Shown piece by piece: positions 10,712-22,474 of a DNA stretch of 64,000 nucleotides. Made by a program: the position numbers and the translations under genes. Positions within the stretch are counted from its first letter, which is position 1. Each line of letters starts with the position of its first letter. Source of the DNA: Chrysemys picta bellii (lineage: Eukaryota > Chordata > Testudines > Emydidae); the NCBI RefSeq assembly GCF_011386835.1, contig NC_088795.1:103600434-103664433 (forward strand), written 5' to 3'. A model generated the notes under the pieces. The model searched no databases. It was given only the letters and a program-made list of their open reading frames with translations, and was not told where the DNA came from.

Positions 10712-11320
10712 TCACCCCTGCCCATTCTGGCTATATTCTTTTATATTTAGTACATGGATAACCCCTTCTGGTGAATTCAGGTCTTTGGCTTCTGGTGTCC
10801 TGCATATTTGGAGAGCTTTTTCTAAGGTTAAGTCTCCTTCACGGAGCAGTCTCTCTCTTAATAAATGATTTTCAATGACAAAAATGGTTTTATCTCTGAC
10901 CACAGACTGTCAGCTCACCGAAGTCACAGGTTTTACTAAGTTTCCTTAATTCTGTGACATATTACTCTATGGTATCATCATTTTTTTGCATATACGTAAA
11001 AAAATGTGTCTCTCTCAAAGGTTTCATTCCCTTTTTAACATGCAATGTTCCTCAAGTTTAGTCAGTATTTTACTTAACTTGATGCTTTCACCTTCTTCAA
11101 ACTTACAGTTGTTGTAAATATCCAATATTTCCTCCCCAATAACATGCAAAAGATTGATGATTTTATTTTATCATTTTTCTCCTCTGCCACTATGGCTGCT
11201 AAATACAATTCAGATCTCTCTCTGAATGTTTTCCAGTTCTCTGCAACATTGCCTCACATTTGCAGATTGGATGGAAGTTGCAACACATCCATTTTTGGCA
11301 TTTTTCCCCTTCTTAAGCTA
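10712..11320 (-). pseudogene. Gypsy gag-like remnant
   Basis: The proximal portion (11144-11290, minus) reads GNVAENWKTFRERSELYLAA and the distal portion (10712-10903) reads HLLRERLLREGDLTLEKALQ, both typical of the capsid/retrotrans-gag region of vertebrate Gypsy elements. The frame is interrupted. Sequence near 10590-10695 is locally GC-rich and does not fit gag, so a small insertion is possible there. Confidence 0.65.
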
Positions 11321-11457
11321 GTCAAAATACTATTGTGTCACTAAATAAATGCAAAAGCCTCTATGCCTGGTGCTCAATGTGCTTCTCTGATGCCTCCCTT
11401 TGTCTCTGCTTTCAGTTACAAACAAAGAAGTTAACTTCAAAATGACTGCATTCAACA

Positions 11458-11469
11458 CTTCTGACACCA
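11458..11469 (-). other. Putative primer-binding site
   Basis: The minus strand reads TGGTGTCAGAAG immediately after the terminal CA of the neighbouring LTR-like sequence, the position and TGG start expected for a tRNA primer-binding site. Confidence 0.45.
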
Positions 11470-11729
11470 TGTCACAATCTTGGGGTTCATTAAATAACAA
11501 ACCAGTGAATAAGAAAGGAATATAACTTTAATAAAACAAGCTGGAGAACATCTGTGGTGAACTGCTGCACACAGCCATGCATAATTCCCAGTCCCAGTCC
11601 CCGGAGCACATCTCCAAATCCCTATATTCATAATACTGTCTCTTTTAAGGGAATGTCTCTAAACTATAATATTCTGCAAACATATCTCTACACTAATCAA
11701 ACTTCTTTTCCCGTAAACGCTGTCTCAAC
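11470..11729 (-). repeat. Putative 5' LTR of the Gypsy element
   Basis: On the minus strand the segment begins TGTTGAGACAGCG and ends GATTGTGACA, giving TG...CA ends, and lies directly against the primer-binding-like site. The left boundary cannot be checked because the second LTR is missing. Confidence 0.4.
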
Positions 11730-12534
11730 AAACTATTGAATTTTCCTCAAATGAACATATTAGTTATTCAAATGTGCCATGGGATGAGAGGTGAGGTAGA
11801 GGCTGTGGTTCAGCCATGATGTCAGCTGCTATTTTGAACTGCTGAATGTGGTTGTGGGAGGGGGACAGTGGACAAGACAGATACCAGGAGAAGAAAGGAA
11901 TGTAGTGCAGTGTGGGTTTGAAAATGGTTAATATTCAGGGCTTTAGCACGATGCAGAAGCCAATTGCCTGGCCGGAGAAGCTGCCATTTTGAAAGTGTGT
12001 ACTGGGTTGTGTGTGTGTGGGGTGAACGGACAGTGTAGTCCAAAGGAGGGAGGGAGGTGGGGGGCTAGAAACTTGTAAAGTCTCCTTGTCCACATCCACC
12101 AAAAATGGTTGTGGCCCTGCAGTATCTAGAACAAAAGCTAGCAATGCAGTATGATAAATAAATAATAATAGGAATGCTAAATTGTAAAGATAGATATTTA
12201 CATGTTGAGTTTCCCTGAGTGGGATCTGGCCTGAGGTTATGGCTATGAATCAGGCTCAGTTTCTGTACAGACAGAGTCGGGTCCTGGGTCCCAAAGAGAT
12301 CTTGGCTTTCTGGGGACATCTCTTCAGTGTATGTTCCTTCATTGTTCCTCCTATGACTCTTCCTGCTTGTCCTTGGGGCAGGGGATTAGTTGGGGTGAGA
12401 AACAGAATGGGCAGCAGGATCCACAAACTTCTTGAGTTTGGTAGTAGTGTAATTGATCAAAATCCTGTCCAAATCATTAAAAGAATGAACAGGTTACATT
12501 CTTCTAGACCTTTTCATAAATTTGCTAGCCACCA
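11730..12534. other. Unannotated sequence
   Basis: No gene was seen. ORFs in 11822-12319 and 12239-12550 have no recognisable domain. Confidence 0.4.
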
Positions 12535-12852
12535 AAAATCATGGTCTTAATAAAGACATTGTTGTAATAAACCATAAATCCAATCTGTAACCCAATCAAT
12601 CCCCTATTTGTCCTATGACTACAAAAGTGTTAATGGGTCACTTCTCCTCAAATGGTCCCTTAGAGTATGTGCTACCAATTTATGCTAAACTATCTGTTCA
12701 ATCTTGTATTTAGCTGTGACGCTGAGTACCTTTCCCAGAGCTGAAGTAGAGCTCTGTGCAGTTCAAAAGCATGTCTCTGTCACTAACAGAAGCTGGTCCA
12801 ATAAAAGATATTACCTCACTCACGTTGTCTCTAAGACCTTTTCCTGGTATTT
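12535..12852 (+). repeat. PLE-tail-like dispersed repeat, copy 1
   Basis: It is collinear with 25141-25450: an AATCATGG-TTTAATAAAGACA head, an AATGGTCC block, and a tail TCCAATAAAAGATATTACCT followed by CTCACTCACGTTGTCTCT. Within the tail, CTGAAGT, an AGAGCTCTGTGCAGTTC hairpin and AAAAGC occupy the places of a hammerhead core (CTGAAGA, stem II, GAAA), but two core bases are altered. The tail resembles Penelope-type 3' ends, and that assignment is inference. Confidence 0.5.
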
Positions 12853-15180
12853 TTTGCTTTTAATGTACATTTCCTTGAACTATTTGCTCTTTTTCTGGCA
12901 TTGGTCGTTATCCCAGTTGTGGCTTCTCATGGACATCTGCTTAGTAATGCCCATAAAAAGATCTTTATTCTGATGGCTGGCTACAAGAGCTTGCTGTATC
13001 AACACTTCTTCCCAAACATCAATATGCACAGCTCTAAGCAGCTGCTGGAGACATGTTGTAAGGCTTCTGGAGTAATATTGCAGCAATGCTGATATACTCA
13101 AATCCAGGAGCAAATGGGCAATTTCTTTCCCCATGCCAGTTTTAAGTGGGGAAGGAGACATCTGGTCAACTTGACACCAGTGCAGTGGAGGGCACACAGA
13201 TAATCAGACAGATCGGTAACTGCTGTCTGCCAGGCAATGTGGACAGCAGCTGGAGGACTGCCAAGTTGTGTTCATGTGCATGCAAAGCTGCTGTGCATTA
13301 GACTGAACTAACTTAATTCACATCAAACTCAGTTCACTTTGAAAGAGGACTCAAGAATTTACAATAAATGCAGAGTTCGTGTGATTTAATGAATTGCACT
13401 GTGTGTATGCAAGCATATTCAAACAGGGTTAACTCAACTTAATCCAGTTTAACAACCCATGTAGACAAGCTCTAATTATTTCTCATAGATGCAACATCAT
13501 ATTTGACCATGATGCTGTCTTCAAGTGGGGAATGGACTTAGACTGAAGCTAAACAGAAACGGGTGCCATGACTTTTGTTAATTATACAAAGAGTTCCAGC
13601 CAATCTCTTTCCTTCACACAGAATTTTGTAAACATTTTAGAAGCATTTAATTTTTTCCAACATATTCATTATTCAGGATATTCCAAGAGGAACACTTTGA
13701 ATTTAGATAGTGAGGTTTATTACTTAGTGATCTTCAGTTGATTACTTTTTCCCACACTAATCACATTTATTTTCTTTCCATTTGAGTGTCACCCCCGTTG
13801 TTATTAGTCTGATGGCATGTAGTTTGATTTTTAGACCTTCTACCTTCCTGTTTTGGCATGTTAGTAAAAATAGAGATTAGTACAGAACTGTCTAGGCCAG
13901 CTGTTAGCTCTGACTTAAAGAACGAGGTTGATTTATTTCTTGATGAGCTAGCAATATTAATGAAAAGACCTCCATATGTTATCAGTTGCTCACAAACTTC
14001 CTAGGTTCTCTAGACAATTAAAGGTGATAAAAGTGGAATGAGTTTAGATCAGGGCAGCATTGGAGAAAATTCAAATTTCAGATAGCAAATATATTATTGG
14101 ATCTGGAATCTTAGAATTCTTTTAAAAGACAGAAATACTTCTTTATTGCAGTAGCCACAGTTTTATATTTTATATTACTGGAGAGCATCAAACTAGTATT
14201 TAATCCCATTAATTAAAACCTAATAAACTAATAGGTGCTGTAGACAAAGATTTGTTAGCACTTCTTGGATTTGTGTCAGAAAGATAGATCACATCAGGGT
14301 AAATATTATTATTAAGGTAAATTTTCCAGCTTCCATCCCTTGTCTCTCTAATCCAGAGTGCCAACTTGTATGGATTTAGCAAGACCTGATTAAACAGGAT
14401 CTATCAATCAGATTAATCTGTCTTCTAATGATGCCGTGAAGGTGTTTATGGAGCTGAGATCAACCCCATTAATTATGTCACAGATGTGCTATTTTTTTCT
14501 GTTGACAAATATCATGTGCCTCTGTTCAGGTTTGATCTTATCACTGCCTAGATCTTGTGGTGCTGTTCAGCAAATAGAGGATCAGTGTGTGATTCAAAGC
14601 CCACCCAAGTGACAGGGCAGATCCCTGTGAAAAAGGGATGCACACATTGAAGAACATATGACTTTGTGTAGAGAGGGGAATTCTGTCTAGGATCACCTCT
14701 CCAGCTGGCTGAGATTGGGACACAATGGGCTGGCCAGCCTATCAACATGTCCATTCTCCACCAGAGCTGTGGGGTTCATGGTGCAGTTGCTGGTTTTATT
14801 CATATCCCTGCCCGGTCCCTGTCTGTTCAGACGACCCCTTTGGTAGCAGGTAGTAGGCATATTGGAATCTGCGTGAGTTGAGGGCAGGGCCTGTTCTGAA
14901 TACATTTGTTTCATGTTCACAGGGATGTGGCATTGCACCCCAATCCCACCCATCAAAACAACCTTTGTCCCCTGCACACTCCTGAAGAGCTGGATGCATG
15001 CGGACCACCTTCATGATGCAGCAGCTGGCTGTGTATGCATAGTTCTGTGGGCACAGCTGAAGATCTACACTAACAGGGTCGCTGCAATGTGTTCAGTGTT
15101 GTTGTGGATTTCATCAATGTGGCCATGCTACTCTTTTCCCCACTGAAAGGAGAAAGTCCTAGATGAGTAACACAAAGCTA
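12853..15180. other. Unannotated sequence, probably decayed repeats
   Basis: The segment 13210-13475 ends in a motif read on the minus strand as AGAGCTTGTCTACATGGG, similar in style to DNA-transposon termini here. 14530-15175 has several overlapping ORFs without recognisable domains. No gene can be supported. Confidence 0.4.
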
Positions 15181-15506
15181 AGGCTATACTAAGAGCTGGA
15201 GTGTGATTGTCCAATATTGCATCGATATACTCATGTTATCTCTTATTGAGCTAGCACACTAAAGACACTAACTGCCAAAGAATGGGCACTGGTGAGCAGT
15301 GGCACAGACTAGCTGTGCTGATTACAAACCCATCTGAACTGCATTGATATGCACTCGGCCTGGCTATCCCATGCCACTACTTGCCATTGCCTGTGCTACA
15401 GAGCCTACGCTACTATTTTTAGTTTGCTAGCTCAATGAAAGGTAACATGAGCATGACGACTCAAGATGGAGAATCATACTCCTACCTTCTAGTGTAGACA
15501 TACCCC
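15181..15506. mobile_element. Foldback MITE with imperfect inverted arms of about 85 bp
   Basis: The left end (GGCTATACTAAGAGCTGGAG, later TATTGAGCTAGCA) aligns with the reverse complement of the right end (GGGGTATGTCTACACTAGAAG, later CATTGAGCTAGCA). The outer GGGTATGTCTACACT motif is shared with the Harbinger elements in this window, so it may be a Harbinger-mobilised MITE. It has no coding capacity and no clear TSD was defined. Confidence 0.65.
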
Positions 15507-16185
15507 AAAACCCTGCACTTGTGTTCTTGGTATAAATGCTAAAGAGTTATTAATATCAATACTAACAAGGTCCTCTCTCTCAATGTTTTGTCTCCCCAAA
15601 TCACCTTCATCTAACATTAAGCATAACACTGATATTTTTTTGCCACCTTTACATGCACCTTTTACATCCAGAAGTAGTTGCTGATCTAGAAATCCATCAT
15701 GATAAAACAGCAGTCATTCCATCCAAAAATACTATTAAGACAGTGAAAAATACCAAAAAATACAAATACAATTGTGATCTCCATCCAACTTCTGTCGGAC
15801 AAACTCTCAGAAAAGCACATACGAAAATCAGTTGTTGACAGTCTAAGTAGAATGGACAAAGATTGAGGCAGTGATTCAACAAGGTATTTAAGCACATGAG
15901 TAGCTCCTCTAAAGTTAGGCATACCACCGTGCTGCATCAGAGCCTTAATGAGCAATATAACTGAAAAATTCACTTACCCCACAGATGCTTCCTACTCAGT
16001 ATTGATGTACATTATTAGGGCAGTGTATGGAGTCTTGCAATTAGAAATGGAATAACCATTCATAATGAACAATTTTAAAAAATCTCCATTTTCTGTTTGC
16101 AATTATCCAGGAACAATTTTCAATTTTAATATATTTGTTTTTCCAAATTATTTGGTAAATACACATTATACAAACATATTGATTA
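15507..16185. other. Unannotated sequence
   Basis: No gene or repeat recognised; the 62-codon ORF at 16065-16253 runs into the next element and is not supported. Confidence 0.4.
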
Positions 16186-18720
16186 CACTGGTCTACATTT
16201 TTGAGAAGTCGTCTGCTTCAGAGATAAAATGTGCTATTTATTATGTATTTTGAAGTGCTGAATTCAAATATGATAATTAAAACAACTGATTGGCTACTGT
16301 TTCTAAGATATTTAAATTTTTACATTTTATGTCTATGTATATTGTGTAGATAATAGAGTTTTAATCATAAATTGTAAACCTAGGTCTTTTCATGTGTTTA
16401 TGGTTACTTTACATGATAATATTTCACCTGTCCTGTTTATGTAACACTTTAAAAATCAGCAAAAGGGTTATATAAATAAAATTTATTATGAAACAAAAGG
16501 CAAAAAACTATTATGTACATAGTTTAGTCCTATTCAGTGTCTACTCGGCGCTTCTTGGCTTGTCTCTTGTATTCATTAATTGGAACATCTCTTGTCACTG
16601 TCCAGCAATAGTCTGCAAGCATTGATGGGCTCCATTTGCCCTGATAGCATTTCTCCATTGTTGCAATGTCCTGGTGAAATCACTCGCCATGCTCGTCGCT
16701 CACTGCTCTGCAGTTCGGTGGAAAAAAATCTAGATGGGAGTGCAAAAAATGTAGCTTTAGTGACATGTTGCAACCAAGGCTTTTGTATGCCTTGAGGAGG
16801 TTTTCCACCAACAACCTGTAGTTGTCTGCCTTGTTGTTTCCGAGAAAATTTATTGCCACTAACTGGAAGGCTTTCCATGCCGTCTTTTCCTTGCCACGCA
16901 GTGCATGGTCAAATGCATCATCTCGAAGAAGTTCACGAATCTGAGGACCAACAAAGACACCTTCCTTTATCTTAGCTTCACTTAACCTTGGAAATTTTCC
17001 ACGGAGGTACTTGAAAGCTGCTTGTGTTTTGTCAATGGCCTTGACAAAGTTCTTCATCAGACCCAGCTTGATGTGTAAGGGTGGTAACAAAATCTTCCTT
17101 GATTCAACAAGTGGTGGATGCTGAACACTTTTCCTCCCAGGCTCCAATGACTGTCGGAGTGGCCAATCTTTCTTGATGTAGTGGGAATCTCTTGCACGAC
17201 TATCCCATTCACAGAAAAAATGGCAGTACTTTGTGTATCCAGTCTGCAGACCAAGCAAGAGAGCAACAACCTTCAAATCACCACAAAGCTGCCACTGATG
17301 TTGGTCATAGTTTATGAATCTCAAAAGTTGTTTCATGTTGTCATAGGTTTCCTTCATATGGACTGCATGACCAACTGGAATTGATGGCAAAACATTGCCA
17401 TTATGCAGTAAAACAGCTTTAAGACTTGTCTTCGATGAATCAATGAACAGTCTCCACTCATCTGGATCGTGAATGATGTTGAGGGCTGCCATCACACCAT
17501 CGATGTTGTTGCAGGCTACAAGATCACCTTCCATGAAGAAGAATGGAACAAGATCCTTTTGACGGTCACGGAACATGGAAACCCTAACATCACCTGCCAG
17601 GAGATTCCACTGCTGTAGACTGGAGCCCAACAGCTCTGCCTTACTCTTGGGTAGCTCCAAATCCCTGACAAGGTCATTCAGTTCACCTTGTGTTATGAGG
17701 TGTGGTTCAGAGGAGGAGGATGGGAGAAAATGTGGGTCCTGTGACATTGATGGTTCAGGACCAGAAGTTTCATCCTCTTCCTCTTCCTTGTCTGACTCAA
17801 GTGAGAATTCTGGTGCATCAGGAACCTGCAGTCCTTCTCCCTGGTGTACTGGGCGTATAGCTGATGGAATGTTTGTATAATGCACAGTCCACTTTTTCTT
17901 CTTTGACACACCTTTCCCAACTGGAGGCACCATGCAGAAGTAACAATTGCTGGTATGATCTGTTGGCTCTCTCCAAATCATTGGCACTGTAAAAGGCCTA
18001 GATTTCCTTTTCCTGTTCAACAACTGGCGGAGATTTGTTGCACAAGTGTTGCAGCATATGGGTGGGGCCCACCTCTTGTCCTGATCTCCAATTTTGCAGC
18101 CAAAAGAAAGGTGATAGGCTTTCTTAACCATAGTGGTTATACTGCGCTTTTGTGATGCAAAAGTCACTTCACCACAAACATAGCAGAAGTTATCTGCACT
18201 GTTCACACAAGTACAAAGCATCTCTGCTCACTTTTAAACAGAAATGTGTCCCTTTGCAAAATGAAAAACTGACAAATAAGAGAGCACGACACTGTGTAGA
18301 GCTGATATAGGGCAATTTGTTCAGCAGAGTGATGTAAGCTTCGTTATGATTGCATCATCCATGACTTCTTGGAATAACATGATGCAATTTATATCATGTA
18401 TGACGCAATACCAGCTTCAGATTGCATCATTCATTGTTTTGCCTAAAAAGCAAGTACTGTCCAAACCCAGTCATAGATTTATTCCTAGATCCAGTCAAAG
18501 ATGTATTTTAGTCATTTCTGGTTTAAATTGACATTCCTTCCCTTTATAACTCACTTATCCTCCGCCATTCCCAAGTCAAGGGTCGTATATACTGACCCAA
18601 TACCATATCTTGAAAACTAGACCCAATCAACAATTTTAAGCATCATATTCGTTCTCAGTGACCCAGAATTAGTAAATTTGGCTACATTTGTTTCAGAAGC
18701 ATTTTGGCTGTAGAGCAGTG
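16186..18720 (-). mobile_element. DNA transposon with CACTG ends and TTA TSD
   Basis: The left end reads CACTGGTCTACA, and the reverse complement of the right end reads CACTGCTCTACA (11 of 12 match). TTA flanks both sides (16183-16185 and 18721-18723). The 2.5-kb interior carries one long minus-strand gene. CACT(A/G) ends with 3-bp duplications are typical of the CACTA/EnSpm (CMC) group, while 3-bp TTA duplications also occur in PIF/Harbinger. The superfamily is therefore uncertain. I recall near-identical sequence as multicopy in turtles, which fits a recently active family. Confidence 0.7.
16530..18221 (-). pseudogene. Multicopy CYVCGE-type protein, candidate DDE transposase, one stop
   Basis: The frame runs 563 codons from the ATG at 18221 to TAG at 16530, broken only by TGA at 16680-16682 (after residue 513), where CGA (Arg) fits and CpG decay explains the change. 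The N-terminal part has paired cysteines (C13-x2-C16, C57-x2-C60, C93-x2-C96), suggesting zinc binding. An acidic Ser/Glu-rich linker (about 140-172) follows. The conserved core has FIDSSK (D261), CGDLKVVALLLGL (D315), YCHFFCEWDSR (C333, C337), LPPLHIKLGLMK (H383) and SDEHGE (E510, E513). This D, D, C-x-C, H, E spacing resembles RNase H-fold transposases with an inserted Cys/His motif. The protein family recurs in cnidarians, arthropods, fish and reptiles from memory, without an agreed function. Transposase activity is inference from structure and location. Confidence 0.68.
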
Positions 18721-18723
18721 TTA

Positions 18724-19515
18724 TTCATTAATAAGGCTGAAAGTCTGTCATGAATTCAGTGATTTTTCGTGACCTCTGTGACTTCTACAGAGCCCGATGC
18801 AGCTGGCCTGGTGGCCCCTGGGCCAGCCGCACTGGCCAATGCTGGGGCAATGTCAGGCCACTGTGCCCCCATCCCAGCAGCAGCAGGAGTTTTGGTGTGG
18901 GTGGGGGCTCCAGGTTGAGGCAGGGGTGCAGGATTGGACGAGGGCTCTGGATGGAACTTACCTGGGGGGTCCCCAGAAGTAGCGACATGTCCTTCCCTTA
19001 GCTACTACGCGGAGGGCGTGGTCAGGCAGCTCTGTGTACTGCTTCCGCCCACAGGCACTGCCCCCACCACTCCCATTGGCTACAGTTCCTGGCCAATGGG
19101 AGCTGTGGAGTGGGCGCTCAGAGCAGGAGCAGAATGTGGTGTCCACACTTCCACCTAGGAGCTGAGGGAGGGACAGTTTGCCACTTCTGGGAAGCCGTGC
19201 AGAGCCAGATAGGGAGCCTGCCAGCCCCACTAACCGCTGTCCCCAGCATTAGCAGGGATCCTGGGCCACACACTACCACATGCCCCTCCTTCCCAGCAAC
19301 AGTGGGTGTCCCAGGGGTCCCCCCAAGCAGCCACAGTGATGCTGCCCCCCACCCCCCATGAATTCAAGTTTTAGTTAGAGGTATATAGTACAACTCATGG
19401 ACAGATCACAAGACTGCCTGTTACCTGTCCATGACTTTTACTAAAAATATTCATGACTAAAACATAGTCTTATTCATGAACTATTTTCCATGACTGTACC
19501 TTTTAGTAATTAGCT
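18724..19515. repeat. Dispersed repeat with GC-rich core (unclassified)
   Basis: The outer parts contain alternating CATGA/TCATG-rich text on both sides (for example GTCATGAATTCAGTG near 18749 and CCATGACTGTACC near 19489) around a GC-rich centre (about 18785-19370). I recall related ends in turtle repeats. Several overlapping GC-rich ORFs in the centre have no domain and are treated as chance frames. Confidence 0.4.
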
Positions 19516-20039
19516 ATTCTTAGTGTGATTCATCACCTAATTCACATGATATTATTTCTATACCTGAATGGTTTCTCCCAAATCCACAAAGAACATTCAA
19601 GATGTCTGCCAAATGATTCTGTATGAATACTAAGAAATATTTCCAAGAATATTTGTGAAATTTTCATTTTCCATGAACAATCTTTTGTTTCCATGAACAA
19701 TCTTCCATGATCAAATATTTGCTCATATGAATAATTTTACAAAACCAACAAAGAAAGTAATGTTGAAGTAAAATTTCTACTTATATTTAAACAATTTTTT
19801 TTCAGATATTTTTTCAATATTCTCTTAGTTCTACCTGTAATTACATGTTCTGTGGCTAACTTTTCCAAGTTGGTTAGAGGTGTATCTCACATGGAGGATA
19901 TTACATCTATGTTCCATAGAGTGCCTTCCTTTCAAAACCATTTCTAGGTGCAATTCAACGTATCAGTTTTGATCTATAAAGCATGTCCTAGGTTCTGATT
20001 ATATTAGAAAGCAACTTTCTCCTTTCATTCTAGCCCAAG
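19516..20039. other. Unannotated AT-rich sequence
   Basis: Nothing recognisable beyond a short local duplication of CCATGAACAATCTT near 19671-19710. Confidence 0.4.
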
Positions 20040-20290
20040 AGCTAAAATCAATCTTCTCTCTAAATCACCATACTTTAAGAGTTTGATAAGTAAAACCACT
20101 CAACTCTATCAAATGCTTTTTCAATATGAGGCAACATATACATTGAAGCTGAACATAGTGGCTGCCACATTTGCCAGGCAGTCATTGATCTTAATGGGTT
20201 TATGCTTTGCCATTTTATAAAGTTCCTTTGGAACTCCCCGGGTATGAAAATATTCATACTCAAAATAAATAAATCAGTGCTGTGACTTTA
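20040..20290 (-). mobile_element. L1-like LINE RT fragment (decayed)
   Basis: The minus strand reads INPLRSMTA and, 20 residues on, IEKAFDRVEWFYL, which corresponds to the L1-clade RT motif A region (DAEKAFDR-EW). Surrounding frames are broken and no other RT motif is clear. It is an old fragment. Confidence 0.48.
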
Positions 20291-22470
20291 TCCTCTTTCA
20301 TATAGGACAGCAGGAAAAAACATGATATCCTTCCCAGATTAAATAAAAAAAAATATCATGCCTGCCAGTGGATCAACAAATAATGGAGTAATCAAACCTT
20401 CACAGATATTTCCAATACAATTGTACTTATTTGTGGTTATGATTATTGCAGTTACAAAGTTAACAGACGGTGATGTTGCAAAGGTTCTTACTTGATCTTC
20501 CAGGGTTTTTTCTTAGATAATTACATCAATGGGAAAACTCGCATGCTTATAGTTTCACATGTGCTCATGTTCCTTGCAAGATTGGTATCTTGGTTAATTT
20601 GAGAATGTAGAACTCTTTGAACATGTAAGATGCTATATAATATTGAGTAGATATTCTTCTGTTTCTATGTACTGCTTTCAGATTCTTTTAATAGCACTAA
20701 TTTACAATGGCAACAATATTTAAAATTCACTTGTTAGTCACATAAGTAGAGCAGTGCCTTCATTAAAACAGAGAAGGTAATCCTCTGTGTGTCATCTTAA
20801 ACTAATTTCAGTAATTCTCTGCTGGTAAATTTAAAAGAAGGTGTCATATTCAAATTATCTTATATTTTACATTCAGAGTTTTAACCCAGACTGAACATTC
20901 AACACAATGTATTTCACCATTACATTTCAACAGGTCAGACTCCAGGATAGGTAACATACTTTAAAGAGGCCTCAACTCATCTGTTATTTTTGTCAGGCTC
21001 AAATGTGAATATTGCTTGTCTAAATATGTGATTTGAACAATCCAGTAGATAGATGTCTAAATAATATCATTGGCATCTGCAAAACTTTGGGACATCTTTA
21101 AAATCTGTCCCATTAATTGCTCTATTCAGATTCCCATAAGAATTTCCAACAGTTCGTGCATTGTCTGGGTGTATAGTTTGAACAATTTGCTTTGAAAATG
21201 GTATATTCCGAATCAGAGTTAATAAGTGCTAACAGTAGGTGAAGGTAAGAGACTGGTTAGAACTTCTTCTGTTTACCTGTGGAGAGGGAAATAGGAGAGA
21301 GCTTCTTACCCAATTTCAAGTCTCCAAAAAAGGGTATATTCATTTTGATACATAGGTTAGACAAAGATTCGAACTGGTTTCTGTGGTAACCAGTTTACCC
21401 ATCTCCAGTACCTATGTACCACCTACTAAGACCAATAGTGTCATTTTAAACAATATGGTTATTTTGTACGTAATTCCCATTTATGTTTAATAATGCAGGT
21501 TCCTTTTTGAACATGCCACTAAAAACCACTGCTGTATTATTTAAAATACATTCAGGAAATTTATAAATAAGAAAATGGAATGGCTTAATTACAAGATTGG
21601 AAAACAAAATGAAAATTCTAATCTGAAGAATGTACAGATCAATAACACTCTAACAAAGTCTAATTGCAGGGTTGGCATTAATTTTATAAAGGTAAAAAAT
21701 CAGTTTCCCATTGTCTGGGGGAAAGACTCAAACTCTTATTCTTATTATAAAATTATATCACAATTTTACAATATGATAGGTGTATACTATAGCACAATAG
21801 AAAGTGTTTTTTTGTTAGGGAAATTTTATTTGAATAAACAATTATAATGAATAAAGAAAGCATAGTTAGTCATTTTACCATAGCAATAACAAAATTTTAT
21901 CATTGCTTAAAACCCTGTGCCAGTTTAGTCTAGACAATCTTAGTTCAACTGAGTGTTATATGAACACAAAGCAAAGTGTCTTGCTTATTGTAGCTGAAAA
22001 AATATTTTTAAACTGACAGTAAAAGAACTGATCAGAGCTACTTGGAGGGGGGATATACATCAATATATTGCAATTGAAGTTATCTGTGTTTTAGTCCCCA
22101 TAGTTATTAAACTTCTGTGAAAGCTTTGACTCAGTGATCTGTCAAGCATTTAGAACCCATGACACAGTTATTTTTCCCTAGTTAGAAAAAATCATCTCAG
22201 GCCCAACCTAAAGTTGTCACATTTTCTTGCTACTTTAACTTTTCAGCAGATTGATTGATGATTGATTGATTGATGAACAATGCACTGAGAATTCTTCAGA
22301 ACATCATTTATGTTTGAATTAAGTAAAGTAATTGAGAACACATTACAGTACATAAAACAAATCTCCTAGACATACTTTTAATTTAATTTTATCAGTAAAA
22401 AAAAGTGGTGACCAAACTAAAACAAAGTACCCATGATGCCTCATGTCCAGGCCAGAGAAATGGAAAAACC
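20291..22470. other. Unannotated AT-rich sequence
   Basis: No gene or bounded repeat seen. A short (GATT)n run lies near 22250-22275. The ORF at 21575-21847 is low-complexity AT-rich. Confidence 0.4.
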
Positions 22471-22474
22471 CAGT

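Larger units (their letters stand above)
8600..11469 (-). mobile_element. Decayed Ty3/Gypsy LTR retrotransposon, internal region
   Basis: The minus strand shows, from high to low coordinate: a primer-binding-site-like TGGTGTCAG directly next to an LTR end, a gag remnant, an RT remnant, an RNase H block and the start of integrase, where it is truncated near 8600. Several stops and frameshifts separate the blocks. The gene order is that of a Ty3/Gypsy gag-pol. Confidence 0.8.

Noticed and set aside
16680..16682. In-frame TGA as selenocysteine or programmed readthrough in the CACTG element protein
   Set aside because: No selenocysteine element was seen, and the expected residue is Arg with CGA, so a CpG mutation explains the TGA.
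18785..19370. Host exon or CpG island with overlapping ORFs
   Set aside because: No protein motif, conflicting frames on both strands, and repeat-like ends on both sides.
21575..21847. 90-codon ORF
   Set aside because: AT-driven low-complexity Asn/Lys/Ile-rich text without motif.
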